Part shown: positions 37,825 through 50,041 of the stretch, in pieces
Layout: each line of letters opens with the position of its first letter
Position numbering within the stretch: position 1 is the stretch's first letter
Source: Misgurnus anguillicaudatus
Lineage: Eukaryota > Chordata > Actinopteri > Cypriniformes > Cobitidae
DNA length: 64,000 nt
Assembly (NCBI RefSeq): GCF_027580225.2
Contig: NC_073348.2
Location: 23,504,001 to 23,568,000, forward strand
Reading direction: 5' to 3'
Program-made: the position numbers and the translations under genes
The notes under the pieces: generated by a model
The model's database searches: none
Told to the model about the DNA's origin: nothing
The model's input: the letters and a program-made list of their open reading frames with translations, nothing else

Positions 37825-38009
37825 ATGTTGTCTCAGCTTCTGTCTTAGCTTCTTTTTGCGTTTCGAAATTGAGGTTGGTTGCAATTTGCAATCTCACCGC
37901 TAGATGATTTTAAACACACTAAAGCCTAGAGTATATATTGCAATGCATAGTTTATTTGACTGCATTGTTTATTCGTATGTGTTGAACACAGATGTTCGAT
38001 GCATGTGTA

Positions 38010-38293
38010 TGTCACGGTTAATCCGTGTCATGTCTTGTCTCTGTTCCGATTGTTATCACCTGGACATTCATTGATTCATTACCTGCCTCATCACACCTGT
38101 TTGTCATTTAGTCTGTGTATATATACCTCTGTCTTCTGTTTGCTCACTGCTGGATCATTGTCATTGATACCCTGTCTGTTCCTGTGTTAATGTTCCTGTG
38201 TTCCTGCCTTCACCATGTCTGCCCTCGTGTTTTTATTATTAAATGTTATTTATTTTGAACCTTGCATTTGCGTCCTGTCCTTACAACCCCTCC
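38010..38293 (+). repeat. Left LTR (3' end missing)
   Basis: Matches the right LTR from TGTCACGG to CAACCCCTCC. The last 11 nt of the right LTR are absent and interior sequence follows at once. It contains TATATATACC and ATTAAATG motifs that could serve as promoter and polyadenylation signals. Confidence 0.88.
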
Positions 38294-38777
38294 AGCCCAA
38301 ACTGGACGCAGCAGGTTCACGGAGGGCGGCTCCCCCAGGAGTTTCGTCGAGGGGGAGTAGTGACATCGGGGTTCATTCCCCATCAGCCCCGGTGTCTCTT
38401 GGGGACCACCGTGAGCGATCGCTCGCTCCTGCGGGAGGAGGATCGGCCCAGGCGGTCCCCCAACGGTTGAGTCGTCGTCGACGGTCCCTCGGAGGACCAC
38501 CATCCTGCTCGCAGGGAGATCCGGAACGGACCACGCCCGATCATTTCCCCGGGGTGGCTACCGAGGGTCTCCGTTTCCGCGAGGGGATGGGAGATGATTT
38601 CCGGGGGCATCTGATCGTCGACGATTCCCAGGAGGGGGGTAATTCGTCTGCCTCGGTTCTCGGCGCGATCGCTCCGGTTCTCCTAGCGCAGTCCGGCCAA
38701 CCGTCCTGTTGGTCTCATCCCGGCGGCTGCCGGCTTCGCCAGGGTCCCCAAGCCCTCCATCCCTCCCTTGGACTCTC

Positions 38778-38824
38778 GCTACCAGACTTTGTTTTTGTTG
38801 TGTTTTATGTGAGTGTCTGGTAGC
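38778..38824 (+). other. Hairpin ahead of the polypurine tract of the LTR element
   Basis: GCTACCAGAC (38778-38787) and GTCTGGTAGC (38815-38824) are perfect complements around a 27-nt T-rich loop. The hairpin sits 8-10 nt before the purine run that primes plus-strand synthesis. Confidence 0.7.
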
Positions 38825-38845
38825 CACTCGTAGAGGGGAGGGTAA

Positions 38846-39140
38846 TGTCACGGTTAATCCGTGTCATGTCTTGTCTCTGTTCCGATTGTTATCACCTGGA
38901 CATTCATTGATTCATTACCTGCCTCATCACACCTGTTTGTCATTTAGTCTGTGTATATATACCTCTGTCTTCTGTTTGCTCACTGCTGGATCATTGTCAT
39001 TGATACCCTGTCTGTTCCTGTGTTAATGTTCCTGTGTTCCTGCCTTCACCTTGTCTGCCCTCGTGTTTTTATTATTAAATGTTATTTATTTTGAACCTTG
39101 CATTTGCGTCCTGTCCTTACAACCCCTCCGTGTCGTGACA
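38846..39140 (+). repeat. Right LTR, 295 bp, complete
   Basis: Begins directly after the polypurine tract at 38832-38845 and ends TCGTGACA before the GTGTA duplication. It serves as the full-length reference for the left LTR. Confidence 0.88.
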
Positions 39141-39429
39141 GTGTATTGCAACAAAAATATATATATTTCTTTCTATTCTGATGACAAAATTTGCATACGC
39201 ATATGCAAAAAACTGAACTATTCTTGTAGCTTAAGCCTTTGTGAATCAAAGTGTCTGTAATAAATGTAAATATATTGTAAATGGTCAGAGTTGCCAAGAC
39301 GATTTTTTATATTAGCATGTTAAGTGCACATGTACTTTTCTGTTTGTTTTCATGAATTCCAAAAATATCATTTACAGCACCAAAATGTACATTGTCAAAA
39401 ATAATAATAATAAAAGATCAAAATATGAA

Positions 39430-39656
39430 CCTAGAGCGGTACCCCTCTCAAAAAGTACAACATTGCACCTAATAAGTTCATGTTAGTACCTCAGAGGTAC
39501 ATACTGGTACCAAAGGGAGCTTATTAGTACCTCAAAAATAGATGTTAGTATCTCAAAGGTATATCTGTATCTAATGGTATTAGAATGTTTTTAAAGGGTA
39601 CGTGCCCCAGTGACAGCTGGGGTACATATTTTGACAATTTGTTTATAACATTGTAC
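39430..39656. repeat. GGTACC-rich repeat fragment
   Basis: Recurrent AGTACCTCA, GGTACATA and GGTACCAAAGGG motifs, then CCCAGTGACAGCTGGGGTAC. Related wording occurs around the 585-bp tandem units. It continues past the small insertion at 39657 (GTACTGTAAATGTGC). Confidence 0.5.
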
Positions 39657-39852
39657 TTAAAGGCGGGGTGCATGATTTTTGAAAAACACTGTGGAAAAGG
39701 GAGTCGGGCTGAGTACCATAACATACTTGTAGCCAATCAGCAGTAAGGGTCATGATTACTAACCGTCTATCAAAAGAAGGTTCAGATTCTATTGTGGTAG
39801 GTGATTTCAAATGTCAACATTGGCTTTCAGAGATCATGCACCCCGCCTTTAA
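39657..39852. mobile_element. TTAA MITE with AGGCGGGGTGCATGAT ends, 196 bp
   Basis: Left TTAAAGGCGGGGTGCATGAT and right ATCATGCACCCCGCCTTTAA are perfect inverted termini. The insertion splits a GTAC..GTAC context in the surrounding repeat. No coding capacity. Confidence 0.88.
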
Positions 39853-41328
39853 GTACTGTAAATGTGCAAGTTATGTATGAATATCTACAAATCCTTAAAA
39901 ATTGTCGGTATTTAAATTGGCTGTTTTTGAGAGAGAAACAACTCGGCTGCAGGTACTGTAACAGTGTTCAATACACAAACTCATTTTCATGTGTTAGTAA
40001 ATGGTAGAGAAACCATCCAAGAAAGACATTTTAATGGCAAATTTATTTCTAAATTAAATTCAAATGAGGGTAATAAAAGCAAAGTAATTTGCACTTTTTG
40101 TATCACAAAATTTAATTATCGTTAAATCTCAACAAGTACTTATGAATTACAAAACAAACGATGTCAGTGTTACGGTAACATTAACATATTTCACTCAATT
40201 GCTTGCTCAGCTGTGAGGGTGTGCATTCAGATTAGCCTGTAGAAATCACAGCGAACAGAATGAATGTCAAATTAGATAATTAATTTATTATAAATATAAT
40301 ACAATCAACATAAACATTGGATGAATTAGACCAATTCACATCTAGGTTGGTTTAAGTATAGCTCTCTACAGTATTTTTTTAAGTAAGTCACATAAATTGA
40401 CAATATTGTTTGTCTCCATTTGAATTGCAATGTAGGTAAAAGCCGAACTGAGTATTGTCCATTGAAAGAATAAAAACTAATATCACGTTGAATACTCTCT
40501 TTTATCATTTATCCTCACCTACACCTGTGAGCCATTTCAAAAGCAAACACTAAAACCGAATGTGGCCATCGAACGAGCTTAAAGACTCCATAATGCCTCA
40601 CTCTCTCTAATGAGAGGTCTCTTACAGCGAAACCCCGCAGGTCGCTTTCAGCCGACTGACCGGTACAGCACAAACAGCTCTAAATGAAGTCCTTCATCAA
40701 AGGTTTGTCACACCTCAATGCTCAGAGTCGACACACACACCCACAGACTGTTACAGAGGTGGATGGCATGATGGCCTTTTATCCCATTATAGCGTTCAAT
40801 ACAGTATAATAACCCCCATATATCACACAATAATTATAACTGGCTTCTACGTCCTTTGTAAATCAGTGGGCTCAGATCTATTACAGAACGATTAGAAATT
40901 TCACAGTAACAATGGAGTACTGGAGATGAGTGATTGTGTGTCTATTCTTGTAGCAAAATACCAAAAGAAAAATTGATGAAACAACATGCGTTATTGTCAT
41001 CATTGCCTTTGTTTCGGTCACAACGGGATCTTGGAAACAGAACAGCTCATTTGCATTGGAAGTGCAGCTGATTGGAACTAAAGTGTTTTATAGTTTATAC
41101 GTCCAAACAATGAAATTGAATCTTGGATGAATACCAAGAACATGTTAGGCCAAATCAGATAATGTTTTTATTGTGTTGTCATGCTTGCAAATGTTTTCAA
41201 GATGGCTTAATTATAAAGTACAAACACTCTAAAAAAAAATGCTGGGTTATTTTTAACCCAGCGTTGGGCCAAATATAAAATTTTTCTGGGTTGATATAAC
41301 TCAATGGCTTTTTAATTTTTTTATAGTG
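39853..41328. other. No gene seen
   Basis: AT-rich sequence. Near 41235-41320 there is a fragment of the AACCCAGC..GCTGGGTT repeat type. Otherwise nothing recognisable. Confidence 0.35.
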
Positions 41329-43295
41329 TAGGGGAGAGCGGGGCACAAACTAACGCTTTTTGACTTTGGCTCTATTTTTAAAAAAATATTTAAGTTAGAT
41401 TATTATTGTTTTTTACACAATCAACACACATCTCTGCTACAAATATACACTTAAATTTGTTTGTGGGGCCTGCTGTTATTGTACGATTACACCGAAAGTG
41501 ACAGGAGTGCAAACGTTACAACTTACCCCATAGGTGGGGTTCATTGTAACAAACAGAGGTGCAAGAAAATTTAGTTTAAACACAAATAATTTAATAAAAT
41601 TCTGTCTATATACTAAAGGTGGATATTGTTTATATATCGGAGTGCCTATAATAGATAGATATCCACACACATTCATCTAACCATTCTTGTATTAAGCATC
41701 AATGCATATAAATACATTTTTTTTTAAAGGGCTTCACAATTAAGACAAATAAATCATAATTGTCAGTTATTTCCCCTAATATTGTATTAACAGTTATCAT
41801 TTTAATTAATAGTATTCACATTGTTTTCATTTCATTATCATTGTACACTCACCTAAAGGATTATTAGGAACACCTGTTCAATGTCTCATTAATGCAATTA
41901 TCTAATCAACCTATCACATTGCACTTGCTTCAATGCATTTAGGGGTGTGGTCCTGGTCAAGACAATCTCCTGAACTCCAAACTGAATGTCAGAATGGGAT
42001 TTAAGCAATTTTGAGCGTGGCATGGTTGTTGGTGCCAGACGGGCCGGAGTATTTCACAGTCTGCTCAGTTACTGGGATTTTCACGCACAAACATTTCTAG
42101 GGTTTACAAAAAATGGTGTGAAATGGGAAAAACATCCCGTATGCAGCAGTCCTGTAGGCGAAAATGCCTTGTTGATGCTAGAGGTCAGAGGAGAATGGGC
42201 TGACTGATTCAAGCAGATAGAAGAGCAACTTTGACGGATATAACTACTCGTAATAACCGAGGTATGCAGCAAAGCATTTGTGAAGCCACAACACGCACAA
42301 CCTTGAGGCGGATGGGCTACAACAGCAGAAGACCCCACCGGGTACCACTCATCTACAAATATAAAAAAGAGGCTACAATTTGCACAAGCTCACCAAAATT
42401 GGACAGTTGAAGACTGGAAAAATGTTGCGTGGTCTGTTGAGTCTCGATTTCTGTTGAGACATTCAGATGGTAGAGTCAGAATTTGGCGTAAACAGAATGA
42501 AAACATGGATATATCATGCCTTGTTACCACTGTGCAGGCTGTTGGTGGTGGTGTAATGGTGTGGGGGATGTTTTCTTGGCACACTTTAGGCCCCTTAGTG
42601 CCAATTGTGCATTGTTTAAATGCCATGGCCTACCTGAGCATTGTTTCTGACCATGTCCATCCCTTTATGACCACCATGTACTCATCCTCTGATGGCTACT
42701 TCCAGCAGGATAATGCACCATGTCACAAAGCTGGAATCATTTCAAATTAGTTTCTTGAACATGACAATAAGTTCACTGTACTAAAATGGCCCCCACAGTC
42801 ACCAGAACTTAACCCAATAGAGCATCTTTGGGATGTGGTGGAACAGGAGCTTCATGGCCTGGATGTGCAAATCTCCATCAACTGCAAGATGCTATCCTAT
42901 CAATATGGACCAACATTTCTAAAGAATGCTTTCAGCACCTTGTTGAATCAATGCCATGTAGAATTAAGGCAGTTCTGAGAGCGAAAGTTGGTCAAACACA
43001 GTATTAGTATGGTGTTCCTAATAATCCTTTAGGTGGGTGTATACTGGAGGCTTAATTGTAACACTGTGTTACAACTAACCACGCTGTGTAAACATGTTTT
43101 TAATCCCAGCTATCAGTTACTGACATGTTTCAAAATGCTGTTATGTTTTAGATAACAAGACAGTGTTTAAAATAATATAAGGTTGGATTTGGTGACTTAC
43201 ACACCCAACTCAGAAATAAATTTACTTTTATGCCTCCAAAACACTCTTTGTTCAATATCTTAACCCTGCTTTTGTTTGTGCCCCGCTCACCCCTA
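41329..43295. mobile_element. Repeat with TAGGGGAGAGCGGGGCAC ends, interrupted by Tc1
   Basis: Left TAGGGGAGAGCGGGGCACAA and right TTTGTGCCCCGCTCACCCCTA are inverted. The arms also share GTTACAACTTACC / AGTTGTAAC-like motifs. A Tc1 element occupies the middle. Confidence 0.75.
41846..43039 (+). mobile_element. Tc1/mariner element, defective, 1194 bp
   Basis: Inverted ends CACTCACCTAAAGGATTATT.. and ..AATAATCCTTTAGGTGGGTG (about 30 bp, one mismatch) are flanked by TA. The transposase is recognisable: a helix-turn-helix start (LSNFERGMVVGARRAG), RRMGYNSRRPHRVP, HSDGRVRIWRKQNENMD, YFQQDNAPCHKA and NPIEHLWDVVEQE. It is broken. The early part is frameshifted, the catalytic SDESR motif reads SVESR (first Asp lost), and a TAG at 42748-42750 stands where Trp is expected. 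The second Asp and the Glu remain. Confidence 0.92.
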
Positions 43296-45448
43296 CAAAT
43301 AAAACTATAAAATAACCTACATTTTTACATGCCACGTCATCGCAATACTAGGGTGTTGTAGGTGGCATAACTGCATAACACAAATCACAGAGTCCAAGTA
43401 ATTAAGTCACAGGAATTTTCAAATCAAACATTGTAGCCAAAAACAAACTGCAATCAAAGAAACAACAACACGGGTCAGAGGATGTAAACACTTGAGACCA
43501 AAAGTTGCAACGGGGAAAAAACATTCACAAACACTGCCGAGGACATACTGAATAAAACAATACAACGGGCAAAGAATGTGAATGCGTAAAGCTCCAACAA
43601 CAGGGTAGAGCAACGTCACCTCATCGCTGCTGATGTTGTTTGAGTATAATAGAAAGGGTAATATAAGCAGGCTAAATGCGACGAAATACAAAACAAGGTA
43701 ATTAAAGCCACTAATCTTGCGGAAGACAAAAAGTTCAATTTCTTTGTCTCGTTCGTTTGAAATGTAAAATGATAACTTCAGAAACTAAACAAGTTACTTG
43801 CGTTTATATACAGTATGGAAACGCCATTCGATTGTGCTATTTGATTTATGTAATATAATTGCTTTCTCTTGTTCATTCTTCACTGACGTATATTATATAG
43901 TTGATCGTGTCATTCTGTCAGTTCATATTGTATTTGTTTTCGTGTTGTTGATAATTGTGTTTGGCCTTTAACGTCTCAAAGCAGCAAAACTAAAAACGGT
44001 GCGTAATTGATTTTCTTCCTGTTTGAGAGACATCAGCATCTTATTTGCTTTGGGATGCTATTTCCCCATCGATGGGGCCATTAGCTATCCAATCTGACAT
44101 CTCAGGAAAGGTCCGAGAAAGAGAGATTGTGCACGTGTGTGTGTGTGTAAACGTGATTGTCAGCTCAAAGATTCTGGTGTTTTGACTCACACAGTGTTAT
44201 CAGCTGATGTCAACCCCCTTATCACAAATAGCCTCCACATCTCCACTGCCCTTTCACTCCCCTTACACACACACACATTGACTTCTCAAATGTGTTAAGC
44301 CTCACACAGAAAATCAGTTACACGATAACAAACCAAATATAGAAATCTGTATAGTGTCCTCCTTTTAGCCTAACATTGAATTGGTCATATTGTCATTTGT
44401 ATCACATACAGTGAACTTATTTTAGTGTCCATGTTCAATGCAGCGGTGTGTAGGCGATGCTGCAGACAGCTTGGAAGGAGAAGGTGATGAAACGTTTAAA
44501 GAAAAATGCTGTTCGCCGAGATGGCCAAAAGAGGAAAGATACAGTAGAGGAAGAAACATGGGCGCCCTTTAAGAAATAGCTTGTGTGAGCAATCCTGTGC
44601 AAAACTTTCTCTTCTGCTTTGTAATATCTATTAAGTAGGTTTTCCCTGGCTGCTGGAGAAGCCTCTACAGCTTGCTGACTTCTCCAGCCATTTGTCTTGT
44701 TGAGTAACGCCATGCCAGCCCGGCCAGATGAGCTTTTAAATGACTGTCACTTCACCCTCTATTTCAAACAGCCTCATGTTATGGCATCCTATAGCAATTT
44801 ACTTTATTTACGCTTCCTGCCCCTGGGCGCTTTCATTTATGGCCCGGATATAAGTTTGGTCAAAAATTGTGCAGAAAGATCTGGCCTTGTGTTTTCTCAG
44901 CCAGAGCATAAGAGTTGTTTAACTTATGGATGAGGAGAACAGCCTGTAGGAAAGACAAATCACAAATGTTATCTTGTTAATATCTTAGTTTTGACTTTAG
45001 TTTTAGTGATCTGCACTTCTCGACAGCAATTGCAAAGTAATACACTTCATGCATGCCGTTTGGTCTCCCACATCTAATTTTTGTCTACTACGAGAAAAAA
45101 ACACCCTATACAATGTAAAATAATCCTTGTTGCACTTATATTTTTAGGTTTAGGTTTTTAATATAGTGAGGAGTTGCTAAGTTGAATTAGCTTATTTTTA
45201 AGTTATTTTAATATATAATTTATAGCAACTCATCACTATTTAAGAAAGTTCAAATTAATTGTAATTTCAATTGATTAAACTTAAAAATTTAAGTGCAATA
45301 AGAAATTTTTACAGTGTAGCGATGTCACTAGATTTTAAATAGAGATCTTAAAAGATTACTCTACCCCAAAATCAAAATTTACTAATAATTTATTCACCCC
45401 CATCCAGTCATCCAGTCTTTCTTTCTTCAGCCAATCAGGGCTATATTA
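43296..45448. other. No gene seen; one small ACAGTGTA-type repeat
   Basis: Apart from short GT/CA runs at about 44137-44150 and 44268-44279, the sequence to 45110 looks single-copy. About 45115-45320 resembles the ..TACAGTGTA foldback family. The 92-codon minus frame at 44435-44713 has no known domain. Confidence 0.4.
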
Positions 45449-46041
45449 AGGGGGCGTGCACACTAACTGTGGGTTTACACCAGATGCGAGTTCAACGATT
45501 TGCGCGAGTAGATTACATACAAAGTCAATGCAAAGACGCGATCAGACGCGTCCTCGCGTGGGGCGATGCGAATGACGCGATATGGGCGGCGTGTTTGGCG
45601 TGAAAACACGCGCATTTCGCCTCAAACACATCTTCGTGGCGTGTTTGCAGTGAAAACACGCGCATTTCGCCTCAAACGCATCTTCGCCCAAGTTGAAAAT
45701 ATTCAACTCGAGCGAAAAATATGCATGACACAAAGTTAAGCTTTCACGCCCGCGGCTGGCGCATATTTTCAATTGATTTCAATGGAAACTTGCCGTGTTT
45801 CAAATAAGCCGGCACTCGGCGGTTTTTCCGCCCTCTGCGCTGAGAGTCGAGAGTTGAAAGAGATTCAACTTTGGGTGAAAAGCTCCGTTCGTCAATGTCA
45901 GTTCTCACACGGCCGTCCAATCACAGTGGAGGAGGGGCGAGACAAGTTTCACAACAACCAACCGGCTCACAGCTCAAGTATCACAGCTAAAAAGCGCTCG
46001 GCTGAAAAATCGTTTAAAAGTTTTGGTGTGCACAACCCCTA
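45449..46041. mobile_element. Second copy of the GTGCACACC MITE, with an insertion
   Basis: Right part (TTTCAATGG, GGTGAAAAGC, CAATGTCAGTTCTCACACGG, CCAATCACAGTGGAGGAGG, GTTTTGGTGTGCACAACCCC) matches 26690-27506 without the hAT insertion. The left arm is split after GCGTGCACACTAAC by another repeat with a TTTACACCAGATGCGAGTT end (to about 45745). A reverse-oriented relative of that repeat lies at about 51355-51490. Confidence 0.7.
45588..45687. repeat. Two tandem 50-bp units
   Basis: GGCGTGTTTGGCGTGAAAAC.. at 45588 is repeated from 45638 with a few changes (GGCGTGTTTGCAGTGAAAAC). It lies inside the nested repeat. Confidence 0.8.
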
Positions 46042-46371
46042 AATAATATTCTGGCTCTTCTTTGCTTTATAATACAATGTTTCGAAGCTCCAAATCCGTG
46101 CCCGTATGACCTACTACTTCTGGCAAGATCCCGAAGTGTTTATTCGATGGACCCTTTACTATCCTGTGAGCCCCCGGGAGAGGAGTTATCCATCGAAGAA
46201 GAAGAAGGAGAGGCGTTGTTTCGGTTATGCAGCTCTATTCAAATGCAAATACATATATTAAACAGCTGTCCCTTGTGGTTAAATTGCGCTTGTTTAACAT
46301 CATTTCTGTTAACGACTAACTTGTTGGTATGTCACGTGATGTATCAACTAGCGGATTTTATTCATACTACC

Positions 46372-46505
46372 ATATTTTCCATACTATAAGTCACACTTTT
46401 TTCTTAGTTTGGCTGGTCCTGCAACTTATAGTCAGGTGCGACTTATACGTCAAAATAAATTCATATAGAGAAACCATTACCGTCTATAGCCGCAAGATTC
46501 AGTTT
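46372..46505. mobile_element. Fragment of an ACTTATA-rich fish MITE
   Basis: TTCCATACTATAAGTCACAC followed by GGCTGGTCCTGCAACTTATA and GGTGCGACTTATACGTC is one end of a widespread family. The matching end is not seen, so this copy is truncated. Confidence 0.6.
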
Positions 46506-46639
46506 TTTCCTGTCTGATTTTTATGTTTTACAAATGACTTATCTGTGAGCTTCATAATTTAAAAAAGCCCTCATAATCTTTAATAAAAAACGCAAATCTC
46601 CTCCCCTCCTCAAAATTATCTCTCTTTACTTCCGGTCAT

Positions 46640-47420
46640 ATGGTATGGCAGGTGGGCGGGGCCCAGGAGAAAAATTCGACATCATCTGGCACTGCGCAGA
46701 CCGATCGGCGAGGTTTGCCGCTTGCAGTTGAGGGAGAAGCTAAAGACGGAGCCGTCAAGCCAGGCACCTGCTGCTTGCCGTAGTGACGTATGCGCCGTGT
46801 TTCCTTTTCTTTTCGCGAATGAAGTGAATTAGATGGTGAATTTGTTAAAACAAACCTTTTAATAAAAAGTTGCAACCAGAAACATTTTATATCTAATATT
46901 TTAATTGCTGTTTATACTGTATGCCTGAAAATAACGGGGAACAAGCCTATATTATTACAATACCAATAGAGTTTGGTATTTTCATTTTTATTTTATTACA
47001 CGACACAATATAATATATGTATGCATATTAACGTGTTTTACCTGTTATAAAAACATGAATTTATAATGTTTATTAGAGGAACTGAAGGTTGGATTAAACT
47101 TGATACGCATGTGATCGTTGTTATCAGTGAGGCGACCAATCACAAAGAGCTCGTCATCACAACTTCGTGCAACCACTTTGGAGAGGCTGAGCTGGCTACT
47201 CTCGAAACGCTCTTGCGGTATTTTAAAACCATATGACACAGTCACGTGCCTGCAGCGCCAGCTCAAGTCGGACAAAATTACTAACCGGCATGCACTGCTT
47301 CAAGTCAGCTGTCGATCTGTCTGCGCAGTGCCGCATGACGATCAAATTTGATCTCGATAGACAAATTGAAATCCAGTCCTTATTTCATTTCAGAAGCAAG
47401 TTTCACTCGGATATACATCA
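46640..47420. repeat. Weak inverted repeat, possibly an old foldback
   Basis: GGCACTGCGCAGACCGATCG (about 46687-46706) pairs loosely with TCGATCTGTCTGCGCAGTGC (about 47313-47332), with further imperfect complementarity on both sides. Borders are uncertain. Confidence 0.4.
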
Positions 47421-48946
47421 CCACGGGAAAAATAAGGCAATCGCTACTTCTGTTTCATGGCGACTTTAATATTTATACTTTACAAAAACATAAAATTGCA
47501 GGTTACTTCATGTACTTAAATTTAAATGTGATAAGAGTCAAATGATGTCAAACTGACATTTCCTGCAAAACCGTATCCAACACCCAAATTACAAATCATT
47601 ATTTTCAGCTTACCTTTAAGAATCATGGTATAAAGCAAGAAGGCAGTTTTGAAAAACATATTTTTAAATACTTTATTTCTTCAAAGCAACTGCAGTAAAA
47701 ACATCATTATTGGTACTGACGGTATATGAAAAATATCTGAGAGCTCATTTACGTCTCCAGAGCTACGAAGGAGAGACCTGTGATCCATATCGTTTTTCTC
47801 TGGAAGGAGGTTATAAGTCATTTCTACAGATTTATTCTAGAGGCCATGAGCTGATTAAAACTGCATTATAGTTTAATGAGCACGACGGGTAGAGGAGAAA
47901 AGGAGGGGTTTGTGATACGAGGGGGAGGGACCAGGTAACAGGTTTTAGATGGAGTGGATTAATTTGGAGAAAAAGAGAAATGACTTAATTTAGAGAGAAC
48001 AAAAAAAATGAGTCTTTTTCGGGTGACAATTACTGACTCCGATGCAACACGAGCTGTCAGCCCCTCTGGAGGTCAAACATAACATCCTGTGAGTTAATTA
48101 AAGAAGTGTCTGGAAACCAGCTGGGTCGTCGGTGCATATACATCCTGTAATGCTTGATAAAACATGCCAAACATATTAATCACATGAAGTGCAAAAATGG
48201 GGAGGGGGGTCTCTCTTTTCTACAACATCCATTCCGACATTTCAGCCTAAACTTTAAGCTCTATGAATTCAATACAAATTCCAACTCATATTCATTATTT
48301 ATGACCCATAGTGTAAAATATGCATTAAAACCCTTGTTTGCTGGACTTCGGTTTTAAAGCTTTGATGCTTGGTGTGTTAAGAAAAATAACAGATGATCCC
48401 CAGGCCAGGCTCAGAGCATCTGACCCACCCTAGAGCCCCACCAGGGGCTAACAGAGCAGAAACTGTTTGTAGGTTGTAGGACAGACAGGTTAGTACCAGA
48501 CTAGAAAGAGGTGACTTATGAATTCTGTATGTCCTGTCTTTGTGCTGTAGGCACTAGGCAACTTTGTGATGAACTCAACTACAGATGGATGACACCACAT
48601 CCTACAGCATTGAAGAATGCTATTTCTAAATGTAACATATCTGATTATTTTATTCATTATATACTTTATTGAAAGTAACACGTTTGATTCTGTGGTACTT
48701 CTTCCTCCACATATATTTAGCATTTTCATGCATTTTCTTCCTCGCAACAGTAAAGCTACACTTGGCTTGCAGGTGTTTTTTCCATTAGAATTTTATTCAA
48801 AAGTTTCTTATTTGCTGTAAAGTTTGCTGTGTTTTGAGTAAACAATTCAAGCTATTTGCGCACAGATAGAGCCTCCTGCAACTGTTAATCTAATTTATAT
48901 AATACACTATAATAATCACTGTCTGTTTCTTATGCAAATACTTACA
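47421..48946. other. No gene or repeat seen
   Basis: A 1.5 kb stretch free of repeats I recognise. The part 47680-48150 is less AT-rich than its surroundings. It could hold conserved non-coding sequence, but that cannot be judged from one genome. Confidence 0.3.
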
Positions 48947-50041
48947 TTAAAGAGCACCAATTATCCGATTCACAATTTTACATTTCCTTTGTTGAGGAAG
49001 TGTGTATAAGTACATGTTAACGATATCCAAAATGTACATACCCCAAAGTAAACGATGCAAGATATCGACTACAACAGACACACAAATTGTAGGCAACAGT
49101 TCCTGGGCCTTTTGATGTACACAAGACCGACATTATCATAATTCCTCTCGCTTTGGGGTCAGCCTGTAAGTTAACTCCTGTTAGCATTGCATTGTGACCG
49201 AATCTTTCAAACATGGTAAGGAGCGTCACGTGTTTTTTTAACCATAAACCATGCGAACACATTGGGCGCAACGCAAATGTCTTTTGCTAGTTTGAACCCG
49301 GCGCAATTATCATTTTCACGTTTAGCGCTACGTTGTTTAAATAGCAAATGCATGTGTGCCCAATTTTGCACCAATGGGCGTTCTGGTCTGAAAACTAGGT
49401 GTGTTCAGGCGCATTGTTGCCGCCTTGCTTTTTTTAAGGCAACTAAAATAGGCTACGCCATTGACCAACTAAAACCAGGTCTAAAGTCAATGGAACAATA
49501 TTGTTTTTGTTATTTAAAGAGCGTGTTAGTAATATGTGCCTATAAATGGGACAACAACGTGCATTTGCTTATCACACACATGGATGCGCAGCAGCACATA
49601 AACGTTTTCAAATATGAAAAATTTAAGGATTAAAATGTAAAAAATTATTATTGAGTCTCTTAGACATAAATGAGGACCGATTATGGGATGTTAAAAGGCT
49701 TAAAGAGCTGCTTCACCTGTAGCCTGGTAAGTAATTAAATGTTTTGCTTGAAACAAATGCAAATATTGCATCTATTATTTTATGCTACCCTACGGATTTA
49801 TTGTATAGACCCTTTTACTGTTTGTACACAATGATGACATGGCGGCGTATGCGTGCGCATTTAGGCAACGGAAGTATGGAAAGAATCAGCAGTGAAGCAA
49901 CACAGACAGAAAAAGTTATTTTTAAAAGTTGACAATCAACTTTTTCAACACAGCTACCAGATCCGTGTACTATAGTTGAGTGGATAGAAGACGTTAGCAG
50001 ATGGCCAAAAATAAAGTTGCCAGATACATATATATTAGTAT

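Larger units (their letters stand above)
38010..39140 (+). mobile_element. Short non-autonomous LTR retrotransposon, 1131 bp
   Basis: The LTRs start TGTCACGGTTAATCC at 38010 and 38846, and the right LTR ends GTGTCGTGACA at 39140. The whole is flanked by GTGTA at 38005-38009 and 39141-39145. Over 284 bp I see one difference between LTRs (ACCATGTC versus ACCTTGTC), so insertion is recent. The left LTR lacks its last 11 nt and no primer-binding site follows. A purine run, AGAGGGGAGGGTAA, precedes the right LTR. The GC-rich interior (about 550 bp) has an open frame without reverse transcriptase, integrase or a gag motif I recognise. TG..CA ends and 5-bp duplication fit a Ty3-type element. Confidence 0.88.

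Noticed and set aside
38215..38823. 202-codon plus-strand frame across the left LTR and interior of the short LTR element
   Set aside because: It starts inside the LTR and has no recognisable gag, protease or polymerase motif. Kept only as part of the retroelement.
49262..49633. 123-codon frame similar to a minus-strand frame at 55953-56150
   Set aside because: The similarity comes from two copies of a non-coding transposon repeat, not from a gene family.
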